DNA from: Sphingopyxis sp.
GTDB lineage: Bacteria; Pseudomonadota; Alphaproteobacteria; Sphingomonadales; Sphingomonadaceae
Reading direction: 5' to 3'
Length of the DNA: 5,516 bases
Assembly: GCA_012035435.1 (NCBI GenBank)
Contig: JAAUPH010000186.1
Span: 1-5,516 of the forward strand
Below, piece after piece: positions 1 to 5,516 of this stretch. Every line of letters starts with the position of its first letter. Positions within the stretch are counted from its first letter, which is position 1. The notes beneath the pieces were generated by a model. The model was not told the origin of the DNA. It was given only the letters and a program-made list of their open reading frames with translations, and did no database searches. The translations under genes and the position numbers were made by a program.

Positions 1-1214
1 AGCAGCGGGAGCACCAGCATGATGACCGCAACGCCGCGCATCTTGGCGCGCCGCGCAGGTGCAGCCGGTGCGCCCAGTCCGGCTTCCGGCTTCCGCTTGC
101 GCCACAGCAGGAACCCGCTGACGGTCAGCGTGACGAGCGCGAGTGCGGTAAACACGCCGACGAGCTGATTGATCCAACCGAACAACTGGCCTTCATGCCA
201 CGCAATGCCATAGCCGACCGCACGGTCGATGGGGTGGCGGTCAGCGAAGCGTTCGACGGTCAGCCGCTCGCCGGTCATGGCGTCATAGGTGATCGTCGCG
301 CGCAGGGGCCGGTTCTGCGCATCGGACTTGACCGTCCAATGCTCGCCCGGTGGGGTGACGATCACCGGAAAGGCCAGCCGCTCAGCCTTGGCCTTTGCGA
401 CGATGGCATTGATCGAGACCGAGCTTGCGCCGTTTGCCTGGGCGGCGAGCATCGCTGCATGGTCATGTTCGGCATGGGCAGCCCCGCCTGTTGTCCAGTC
501 CTGTTTGCCCTGCACCCAGCCTGCCTGCGCACGCACCGCCTTGAACGCATCGCCCCAGACGCCCGCCCACGGCAGGCCGCTGACCAGCAAGACTAGCGCC
601 AGCCCCGCGACCCAAAACCCCGTTACCGCATGGAGGTCGCGAAGGAACGCCTTGGACTTGAAGCGCGGCCAGACCACGCCCGCCACGCGCCATCCGCCGC
701 TCTCGCCCTTAGGCCACCACAGATATAGCCCGGTCAGAATCATCACGATGGCCCAGCTTGCCGCAAGTTCGACCAGCCATCCGCCGACCTTGCCCACGAG
801 CAGGTTGCCGTGAATCTTCGACACGGCGTCCGCAATGCGCCAATCGGGATTGAGGCTGCCAACGACCTGACCTTGAGGCGCGACAAATACGTCGCGCATT
901 GTCTTGCCGTCTGCCAGTTCGAGGTGCACGAGCGCCGCATCGCTATCGGCCACGGGCAACCGATAGGAATGCAACCGCGCGCCGGGAAACGCGCCCAACG
1001 CCGCACCGACTTGCTGCGAAGGTGCGACCGCATTTTCGGTCGGGAGACTGCGCCACGAAGCTTCCTCCCATGCCTCGATCTGCGGCTTGAACAGGTAGAT
1101 TGCGCCAGTAACCGACAGGATCAGAATGAAGGGAATGACGAACAGCCCGGCATAAAAATGCCAGCGCCACAAGGTGCGATAGAGCGCGTTATCGTGCGTA
1201 GATCGAACCGCCAT
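1..1214 (-). CDS. PepSY-associated TM protein (putative inner-membrane reductase), C-terminus beyond window
   Basis: An open frame of 404 codons runs off the low-coordinate edge with no stop. The N-terminus has the PepSY-TM opening (LWRWHFYAGL, residues 15-24) and a first membrane helix at about 20-42. Further helices lie at about 146-167 (ending LYLWWP), 198-215 and 350-371 (ending LLWRKRK), and another begins at 395. Histidines at the usual family positions are visible: H19, H135 (KIHGNL), H195 (DLHAVTG) and H340 (WHEGQLFG). In the related FoxB siderophore reductases such histidines bind haem. The periplasmic stretch holds HAEHDH at 247-252, possibly metal-binding. The ATG at 1214 shares its A with the receptor's TGA stop and has GGAGG five bases upstream, so the two genes are probably translationally coupled. 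Role by family and context: reduction or release of imported metal at the inner membrane. The family call is firm; the reaction and substrate are inferred. Confidence 0.9.
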   Translation of the reverse strand, partial: MAVRSTHDNALYRTLWRWHFYAGLFVIPFILILSVTGAIYLFKPQIEAWEEASWRSLPTENAVAPSQQVGAALGAFPGARLHSYRLPVADSDAALVHLELADGKTMRDVFVAPQGQVVGSLNPDWRIADAVSKIHGNLLVGKVGGWLVELAASWAIVMILTGLYLWWPKGESGGWRVAGVVWPRFKSKAFLRDLHAVTGFWVAGLALVLLVSGLPWAGVWGDAFKAVRAQAGWVQGKQDWTTGGAAHAEHDHAAMLAAQANGASSVSINAIVAKAKAERLAFPVIVTPPGEHWTVKSDAQNRPLRATITYDAMTGERLTVERFADRHPIDRAVGYGIAWHEGQLFGWINQLVGVFTALALVTLTVSGFLLWRKRKPEAGLGAPAAPARRAKMRGVAVIMLVLPL

Positions 1215-3547
1215 CACATCCTCCATCCGGCTTCGATGAGGAATGTGCGCTGTGGGTAGGGGTGGAACACCCACGCCTTGTCGTTGGTCAGATTGTCAAC
1301 GCCAGCGGACAGGCGCAGCCCCGATCCGACATCCCAGTTCACCCGCGCATCGAGCGCAAACAGTTCGGAGGTGAAGCCGAAAGTGTCCCCGCGTTGCAGT
1401 CCGAGCAGATCGGTGTTGGGGCGACTGGCGTAGCGCATACCCAGAGACGCAGTGACGGAGTCGGTTACCGCATAGCGCGCATTGGCGTTGATACGCCATT
1501 TGGGAATGCGCGGGAACTGGACGCCCTCTGCCGCCCGTGCCGAAGGATTGGATATGGTCTTGGCGTCGATATAGGCTGCGTTGGCATCCACATCCAAACC
1601 CTCGACCAGCCAGTCGCGCGTTTCGACGATCAGCTCGACACCCATCTGCCGTGTGCGGTCGATATTCTTGAAGTTCGATGTCGTGACCCCGTTTTGGTTG
1701 AACCCGGTGAACGAGAAGATCGTGTCGTCAACGCGCTGGAAAAAGAACGAGCCGGTCAGCGTGACATTGCCGAAGTCATGCGACGCCAGCGCGTTCAGGT
1801 CATAGCTCCTTTCGGGCTTCAGATTGGGATCGAAGCTGTTGACGTTGAAACTGCCATCGCCGTTCAGGCTCCCCTGAAACAGCTCGCCCACCGTCGGGAA
1901 GCGGGTCGCGCGGGCCAGACTGAGTTGAACCAGCGTCCCATCGGCCAGCCTTGCCTCGCCCGCGATTTTCGGGCTGATCGCATCTTCACGGCGGGCGACG
2001 TAGCGGTTGAACACTTGTTGCCCCGCCTGCGCGCCGGTGCCGATCCGGCCCAGCCCGCCATCGAACGCGCGCCAATTGTCGTAACGTAGCCCCAGCGTGA
2101 TCGCGCCGTCGCCAATCAGGAAGCGGTTTTCCGCCCAGGCCGACAGCATCCGCGTTTTACCGAAGGTCTGCGTGGTGAACGTCTGTCCCGCACCGCTCCG
2201 CCAATTGGTCGTGTTGAAGCGAGTCAGGTCCGTCTCATAATGATTGGCCGTGAACCCGGCGGCAAACTCATTGCTTGCGCTTTTCTGTTCGATGGTGAGG
2301 TCGCCCGTATACCATCCGGTCGGCCCCTGATCGGCAAGGGTTCCCGCGCCATTCGCTTTGCCTGCTACAAATCCGTTCGAGGTGTAACCTTTCGAGCTGG
2401 CAATCTGGTAAGTTGAGAGCGCAAGCCGGGCGGACCAGTCATCGCCAAGCGGTGCTGCCAGTTTCAACCCGGCAAGATATTCGTCGCGCACGGTGCGTGA
2501 CAGATTGGCACCCGATGCTGTGAAGTTCCGGCCCTCGAATGTCACGCGGCCTTCGCAAACCACATTGCCCGCCGCATCGCGCAGATAGCAGTCGGGATCG
2601 AACTGGTTATCGACATTGTGCCAATAGGCGAACAACGCCTGCCCGGTGATCGCACCGTCATCATAGCCGATTTTGAGCTTCACCTGATTTTGCGTGATTT
2701 GGGCAGGTGCTTGCGCGGCGAAGATCGGATTTGTGGCCGTCCCTGGCGAACCCGCAATGCCCGTCCCGGCAGCTGCCGTGCGCACTTGTTCGGGGTCAAC
2801 CACGGCCCCGGTAACGATGGTTCCCGGCGCACCCGTTACCGGCGCGAGGCCGTAGAAGGATTGCGGATGCCCGTCGTTGCGGAAATAGCGTCCGGTCAGT
2901 CGCGCTGAGAACGGCCCGTCCTTTTGCTTCCAGCCAAAGCCTGCTTCAGCGGAATAGCCGTAATAATCGTCCTTGGTGGAAAACTGGCTATAGGGCTGCA
3001 CAAACCCTTGAACCGTTGCGAACGCCTCGGTTTCTTGCGGATCGCGCGTTGTGATGTTGACGATGCCGCCCATCGAATTGCCGCTGTAACGCGCCGAATA
3101 GGGGCCATAGACAATATCAAACTGTTCGACCTCGCCCGGCCCGACCACGCCCCATTTAGGCGAAAAGCCGAACGAATTGCCAAGGAAGTTCGAGACGACG
3201 AAGCCATCAACCATCACGAGCGTCCGAGCGCTTTGCGTTGAATGTGTTCCCCGAAAGCCGGGAACCCCGTTGCTGTCGCCCGAATAGCGTTTTCGCACGA
3301 AGAAGTTGGGCGCGTATTTCATTAGGTCTTCGGTGTTGAAGGCGTTGACCGCTTCCAGCTGTTCCGCGCCAAAAGACACGGCGAGGCCGCGCGGTTCGAT
3401 CTCGATGGGTGCGTCGCGTTGGCCCACGACGATGATAGTTTGTGCCGAGCTTTCTTCGCCAGCGGCATCGGCTTCGGAATTTTCGGCCCATGCGGGGGCC
3501 GATAAGGCGACGAGCGCGACGCCCGCGAGGAGTGATATTCTTTGCAT
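1214..3547 (-). CDS. TonB-dependent outer-membrane receptor
   Basis: An intact 777-residue receptor, a normal length for the family. The chosen ATG at 3547 has AAGGG seven bases upstream and gives a clean signal peptide (MQRISLLAGVALVALSAPAWA, cleavage after residue 21); an ATG at 3610 would bury that peptide, so I reject it. A TonB-box-like TIIVVGQRD lies at 37-45. The plug spans about 46-170, with GVPGFRG at 94-100, LVMVDGF at 110-116, the YGPYSARYSGNSMGG segment at 147-161 and VNITTRDP after it. The rest is the 22-stranded barrel, including RATRFPTVGELFQG and NLKPERS, typical of the C-terminal half. C320 and C331 sit in a probable surface loop and could form a disulfide. The protein ends W-R-M rather than with an aromatic residue. 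It imports a metal chelate or other scarce nutrient using TonB energy. I see no histidine/methionine-rich loop that would point clearly to copper, so the substrate is open. Confidence 0.96.
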   Translation of the reverse strand: MQRISLLAGVALVALSAPAWAENSEADAAGEESSAQTIIVVGQRDAPIEIEPRGLAVSFGAEQLEAVNAFNTEDLMKYAPNFFVRKRYSGDSNGVPGFRGTHSTQSARTLVMVDGFVVSNFLGNSFGFSPKWGVVGPGEVEQFDIVYGPYSARYSGNSMGGIVNITTRDPQETEAFATVQGFVQPYSQFSTKDDYYGYSAEAGFGWKQKDGPFSARLTGRYFRNDGHPQSFYGLAPVTGAPGTIVTGAVVDPEQVRTAAAGTGIAGSPGTATNPIFAAQAPAQITQNQVKLKIGYDDGAITGQALFAYWHNVDNQFDPDCYLRDAAGNVVCEGRVTFEGRNFTASGANLSRTVRDEYLAGLKLAAPLGDDWSARLALSTYQIASSKGYTSNGFVAGKANGAGTLADQGPTGWYTGDLTIEQKSASNEFAAGFTANHYETDLTRFNTTNWRSGAGQTFTTQTFGKTRMLSAWAENRFLIGDGAITLGLRYDNWRAFDGGLGRIGTGAQAGQQVFNRYVARREDAISPKIAGEARLADGTLVQLSLARATRFPTVGELFQGSLNGDGSFNVNSFDPNLKPERSYDLNALASHDFGNVTLTGSFFFQRVDDTIFSFTGFNQNGVTTSNFKNIDRTRQMGVELIVETRDWLVEGLDVDANAAYIDAKTISNPSARAAEGVQFPRIPKWRINANARYAVTDSVTASLGMRYASRPNTDLLGLQRGDTFGFTSELFALDARVNWDVGSGLRLSAGVDNLTNDKAWVFHPYPQRTFLIEAGWRM
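1220..1224 (-). promoter_or_regulatory. Ribosome binding site of the PepSY-TM gene, inside the receptor's last codons
   Basis: GGAGG on the minus strand lies five bases before the ATG at 1214. It is formed by the receptor codons for Trp-Arg near the C-terminus (GWRM). It decides the start of the PepSY-TM gene and supports coupled translation through the TGATG stop/start overlap. Confidence 0.75.
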
Positions 3548-3665
3548 TTGAAAACCCTTGAAATTGAATTCGCAATGGACGGCGCACAATCGCCAGTCGC
3601 TTTGCGTCAATGGAAGAGAAGGCTGGTGCGCGAGCGCAGCGCGTCCGGTCAGGACGGCATTTTGC

Positions 3666-3718
3666 TACCGACGACGCTCAAAAAGTCGCTATCGGTAAAT
3701 GAGCTGCCGCAAGGCAGC
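3666..3718 (-). promoter_or_regulatory. Two tandem hairpins in the gap between the DUF2946 gene and the receptor
   Basis: In the 182-nt gap (3548-3729), a 6-bp stem GCTGCC/GGCAGC (3703-3708 with 3713-3718) lies 12 bases past the DUF2946 stop. It is followed by a second stem, TACCGA/TCGGTA (3666-3671 with 3692-3697), continued by CGAC/GTCG (3672-3675 with 3685-3688) across a 3-base bulge. Neither is directly followed by a T run (a T5 lies inside the second loop), so they are not a classic terminator. They could slow or trim the transcript so that the two genes are made in different amounts. I recognise no known riboswitch. A TTGACG lies further on towards the receptor but has no convincing -10 element. 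Function is inferred; the pairing is seen. Confidence 0.4.
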
Positions 3719-3729
3719 CCGCGCAAATG

Positions 3730-4140
3730 TCAGATGCGGACGGGCGGTCCCCGCAAGGGCGGATGCCAACGCGCGCCGTTTTGCGCATAGAATTGCGGCA
3801 CGAACGACGTGCCCAGCAGAAGAATGAAGGCGAGAGCGACAGCGACCAGCGCGGCATCGGCCCCACCAGCAGCGGCCATCGACAATGTGGAAAATGCACA
3901 AGGGCTATCCGCCTTGCCCTTGTGCGCTGGTTCGGCAGGTGCGGACGGGTCCATTGGGATTGTGATGGTCGTCGTCTTCGGCGCGCCCATGCCATCGGCG
4001 CAAAGCCCGACCGTGATCGTCTTACTGCCTGCGAAGACCATATAGCCCGACGGCACCAGCGCCTTCACACACAGCGCCATCGCCACCAGCAACAGGGCAA
4101 GCGCAGTGTGCGCGTGAATCAGGTTCCGGAGCGAACGCAT
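3730..4140 (-). CDS. DUF2946-type small membrane protein
   Basis: A 136-residue protein with a first hydrophobic segment at about 12-30 (signal anchor or signal peptide), a polar, probably periplasmic middle, a second helix at about 94-115, and a basic tail ending PPLRGPPVRI. The layout (hydrophobic start, GLCADG at 45-50, a His then SPC at H73/C81, a second helix and an R-G-P-P end) is that of DUF2946 proteins, which are often found beside TonB-dependent receptors and PepSY or copper-handling genes. Cysteines are C24, C47 and C81. The CxxC-like partner common near the second cysteine is absent (CAFS here). The function of the family is not established; a metal-related role is inferred from its neighbours. 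The ATG at 4140 is the first after an in-frame TAA at 4150-4152, and there is no clear Shine-Dalgarno. TGACAA (4169-4174) with TAATCG (4147-4152), 16 apart, would give a nearly leaderless transcript, but that promoter is weak. Confidence 0.75.
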   Translation of the reverse strand: MRSLRNLIHAHTALALLLVAMALCVKALVPSGYMVFAGSKTITVGLCADGMGAPKTTTITIPMDPSAPAEPAHKGKADSPCAFSTLSMAAAGGADAALVAVALAFILLLGTSFVPQFYAQNGARWHPPLRGPPVRI

Positions 4141-4312
4141 GGTGGGCGATTAGTGAATTGAGCGTCGATTGTCATCGGAAATTGCCACCTATCTTTCGCA
4201 GCCCGCGAACTGCTTGGTGCGGTGGTGGGTAGTGAGATCATTTCAATCCCGACGTCTTAGATTCGAACGCCCGCTTGCCGTTTCGCCGCCGTTGTTTGTC
4301 GGCGTTCCACGA

Positions 4313-4423
4313 TCAACCGCGCGCGATTGCCGCCGAAAGGAGCCCGCCACGCTCCCGCTCCTCGCCGTCCTTGGTTTTCACGATACCCAGCAATGCGCCG
4401 GTCGGTGTTTCGAGTGCAATGTC
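4313..4423 (-). pseudogene. Possible coding remnant after the dismutase stop (unidentified)
   Basis: Directly after the dismutase TAA and in the same frame, 36 codons stay open to a TGA at 4313-4315. The reading begins DIALETPTGALLGIVKTKDG, continues with a charged EERERGG stretch and ends SAAIARG. It has a protein-like composition but no start codon or ribosome binding site of its own. It is not part of known Fe/Mn dismutases, which end soon after the final tryptophan region. It could be the end of a lost gene, such as a small plasmid-transfer protein, or chance. I do not recognise it. The remaining bases to 4141 show no gene, no terminator and no repeat that I can support. Confidence 0.2.
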
Positions 4424-5137
4424 TTAATTTATGAGCATGACGCGGGCGTAGCGCCGATCGATTTCCTGCCAGTCGAGATTGACCATGAAGGCATCGACAT
4501 ATTTTGCCGCCGCGGTGCCATAGTCCATGTGAAAGGCATGTTCATACATATCGAGTGTCAAGAGCGGTACACTGGCAGCAGGCTGGTGCATATGATCCCA
4601 CGCCCAGTAATTGTGGAGGCTTCCCGTGTGCAGATTGAACGCCAGCACGCACCAGCCAGAACCGCCCGCAAGCGCCATCGCTGTGCGGCGAAACTCGACT
4701 TCCCAAGCCTCGAATGAGCCGAATGCCGCCGCCAGCGCCGCGCGAATTTCCCCCGCCGCCGCGCCATTGCCACCGAGGGCGCCGAAATAAAGTTCATGCA
4801 GGATCACCGAACCGGTGCGGTGCAGTTCCTCGCGCTTCAACCCGCCATAAACGACAGGCGGCAAATCCTTGTCTGCCATCGCCGCCGCAAGTCGCGCTTC
4901 GATCATGTTGAGCGTTTTCACCGAGCCGATGTAGTTGTTGTCATAATGCGAGCGGATCAGCTTTTCGGAGAGGCCGCTAAGTTTCGACGGATCGAATTTG
5001 AGCGGAGCCGGTCGATGTGTGCCCGCGAAAGCCGGGGTGACAATGCTCCCGTCAGCCGCTTGCGCGCCCTTGGCTGTCACCACCGCTAGTCCGAGTCCCA
5101 CCGCGCCAATGGCGCTCCGACGATTAAATTCGACCAT
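4424..5137 (-). CDS. Exported Fe/Mn-family superoxide dismutase
   Basis: A 237-residue protein that converts superoxide to oxygen and hydrogen peroxide. The N-terminus is a twin-arginine-type signal (FNRRSAIGAVGLGLAVV, residues 4-20, cleavage likely after AQA at 25-27), so the enzyme probably acts in the periplasm. The N-terminal helical part is at about 45-125 and the C-terminal alpha/beta part at about 130-230. The four expected metal ligands are all visible: H64 (SHYDNN), H114 (ILHELYF), D196 and H200 (LDMYEHAFH). GGSGWCVL at 158-165 matches the conserved GSGW strand. The family's gateway tyrosine (Tyr34 in E. coli SodB) aligns with S72, and the neighbouring His30 with N68. H182, in WDH, may take the outer-sphere role held by a histidine in mycobacterial enzymes. 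The ATG at 5137 follows AGGAGA with a 6-base gap. Metal choice (Fe or Mn) cannot be read safely. I see no strong promoter or regulator site upstream; a TTGAAA occurs but its -10 is poor. Confidence 0.93.
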   Translation of the reverse strand: MVEFNRRSAIGAVGLGLAVVTAKGAQAADGSIVTPAFAGTHRPAPLKFDPSKLSGLSEKLIRSHYDNNYIGSVKTLNMIEARLAAAMADKDLPPVVYGGLKREELHRTGSVILHELYFGALGGNGAAAGEIRAALAAAFGSFEAWEVEFRRTAMALAGGSGWCVLAFNLHTGSLHNYWAWDHMHQPAASVPLLTLDMYEHAFHMDYGTAAAKYVDAFMVNLDWQEIDRRYARVMLIN

Positions 5138-5143
5138 ATTTCA

Positions 5144-5149
5144 TCTCCT
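5144..5149 (-). promoter_or_regulatory. Ribosome binding site of the superoxide dismutase gene
   Basis: AGGAGA on the minus strand lies six bases before the ATG at 5137. It fixes the start that includes the complete twin-arginine signal. Confidence 0.75.
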
Positions 5150-5261
5150 GCGTTTTTGTCACCACAGCATTTTCAATTGTTCATCGCTCTACCGATTACG
5201 CACGGCATGTCCTTGATCGACGGACGTTTGGCCGCGTTGCGCCGTCCTACTGCGCGCAAGC

Positions 5262-5301
5262 AAAAAACCGGCGCCCTTCGACTGCCTGCCAAGGCAGGCG
5301 C
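5262..5301 (-). terminator. Possible intrinsic terminator reading away from the IS
   Basis: Reading on the minus strand, GCGCC (5301-5297) can pair with GGCGC (5275-5271), and a tighter inner stem GCCTGCC/GGCAGGC (5299-5293 with 5290-5284) competes with it. The stem is followed two to three bases on by six Ts (5267-5262). It would stop transcription coming from the IS before it reaches the dismutase gene. The 2-base inner loop means the real fold must open a few pairs. Confidence 0.4.
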
Positions 5302-5313
5302 TCAGGACAGGCC
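5274..5313. repeat. REP-like palindromic repeat (CCCTTCGA...CTCAGGACAGGC)
   Basis: The segment begins CCCTTCGAC, has an inner palindrome GCCTGCC-AA-GGCAGGC (5284-5299) and ends GCTCAGGACAGGC. Short elements with the CCCTTCGAC / CTCAGGACAGG ends are scattered between genes in many sphingomonads and related bacteria; this is from memory. A second, less complete match, CCCTTCGA followed by GTCAGGA, starts at 5370 next to the IS end. Copy number in this genome is unknown. Confidence 0.5.
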
Positions 5314-5389
5314 TACGGTTTCCATGAATGGAGCCTCCGTCTTTTTGCTTGCGCGCGGGCGGCGCGCGGCCCTTCGATGTCCGTCAGGA

Positions 5390-5516
5390 TGGCCTGCTGC
5401 CGGTTTGATGGACACCGAGATTGGCTCATTCATGCTACACCGGCCTCGCGTTCGAAGTCGATGGGGCTTCGGTATCCGATGGTCGAGTGCCTGCGGATCG
5501 GGTTGTAGAAGCATTC
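5390..5516 (-). mobile_element. Right (3') end of an IS3-family insertion sequence, cut by the window edge
   Basis: The element includes the transposase C-terminus and a probable terminal inverted repeat at 5390-5416, which starts TGGCCTGCTGCC and contains the TTTGATGGACACC motif often found in IS3-family ends. The other end is outside the window, so the repeat and any target duplication cannot be confirmed; the boundary at 5390 is an estimate. The IS ends about 250 bp upstream of the dismutase start. Confidence 0.55.
5430..5516 (-). CDS. IS3-family transposase (OrfB), last 28 residues
   Basis: The reading enters from the high-coordinate edge and stops at TGA (5430-5432). It contains YNPIRRHSTIGYRSPIDFE, the conserved end of the rve integrase domain of IS3-type OrfB transposases (typically YN..R.HS.LGY.SP..FE). 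The catalytic DDE residues lie outside the window, so whether the transposase is intact cannot be judged. Confidence 0.85.
   Translation of the reverse strand, partial: ECFYNPIRRHSTIGYRSPIDFEREAGVA

Larger units (their letters stand above)
5252..5356. repeat. 105-bp segment bounded by a perfect 15-bp inverted repeat
   Basis: GCGCGCAAGCAAAAA at 5252-5266 is repeated exactly in inverted orientation at 5342-5356, with 75 bases between. The arms enclose a REP-like palindrome, a terminator-like hairpin and a 7-codon mini-ORF. The bases flanking the arms show no target-site duplication, so a miniature transposable element is possible but not supported by its ends. It may instead be a long stem-loop or a protein-binding site pair. 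The segment lies between the IS end and the dismutase promoter region. Confidence 0.6.

Noticed and set aside
289..813. 174-codon open frame on the plus strand inside the PepSY-TM gene
   Set aside because: It is antisense to a clear PepSY-TM protein, with biased, low-complexity composition.
1262..2089. 275-codon open frame on the plus strand inside the receptor gene
   Set aside because: It lies wholly antisense to an intact, well-conserved receptor and its translation shows no family-like motif; a shadow of a GC-rich gene.
3548..3610. Upstream ATG at 3610 for the TonB-dependent receptor (798 residues)
   Set aside because: It would place 21 polar residues before an obvious signal peptide. 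The ATG at 3547 has its own AAGGG at a good distance.
3548..3729. Cobalamin riboswitch or Fur box upstream of the receptor
   Set aside because: No cobalamin-box consensus and no convincing Fur-type palindrome found by eye on either strand.
4119..4241. 40-codon minus-strand frame (starts MISLPTT) overlapping the start of the DUF2946 gene
   Set aside because: Weak ribosome site, no recognisable content, and it overlaps the start of a better gene. An upstream regulatory peptide is conceivable but unsupported.
4169..4717. 182-codon plus-strand frame covering the gap and the end of the dismutase gene
   Set aside because: More than half is antisense to the dismutase, and the part in the gap resembles nothing I know and has no good ribosome site.
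5302..5514. 70-codon minus-strand frame across the IS end
   Set aside because: It is out of frame with the IS3 transposase end over the same bases, and the translation looks like read-through of repeats.

Overview
The window looks like chromosome (or a large replicon) of an alphaproteobacterium, most likely a sphingomonad. The pointers are high GC, a TonB-dependent receptor with a Sphingomonas-like signal peptide and plug, an exported Fe/Mn superoxide dismutase, and a CCCTTCGA...CTCAGGACAGG palindromic repeat of a kind I associate with that order. This assignment is from memory of such genomes, not from a search.

All recognisable genes read on the minus strand, so transcription runs from high to low coordinates. 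Region by region in that direction: (1) 5516-5390, the 3' end of an IS3-family insertion sequence with the last 28 residues of its transposase and a probable terminal repeat; (2) 5389-5138, a gene-free stretch holding a perfect 15-bp inverted repeat (5252-5266 / 5342-5356) that encloses a REP-like palindrome, a terminator-like hairpin with a T run, and a 7-codon mini-ORF with a good Shine-Dalgarno; (3) 5137-4424, an intact Fe/Mn-family superoxide dismutase with a twin-arginine signal; (4) 4423-4141, a gap with a 36-codon open remnant directly after the dismutase stop and nothing else I can name; (5) 4140-3730, a small DUF2946-type membrane protein; (6) 3729-3548, a 182-nt gap with two hairpins; (7) 3547-1214, an intact TonB-dependent outer-membrane receptor; (8) 1214-1, a PepSY-TM inner-membrane protein whose 3' end lies beyond the window.

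The receptor and the PepSY-TM gene overlap by one base (TGATG) and are almost certainly translationally coupled. Together with the DUF2946 gene they form a plausible metal-acquisition cluster: the receptor imports a metal or metal chelate across the outer membrane, and the PepSY-TM protein, by analogy with FoxB-type siderophore reductases, could reduce it in or next to the inner membrane. The substrate (ferric siderophore or copper are the main candidates) cannot be fixed from sequence. The exported dismutase next door fits a redox-metal setting but is separated by 283 bp and may be independent. I see no clearly new system. The points most worth checking are the dismutase's missing gateway tyrosine, the leader-peptide/terminator/inverted-repeat module near the IS, and the three-gene metal cluster.
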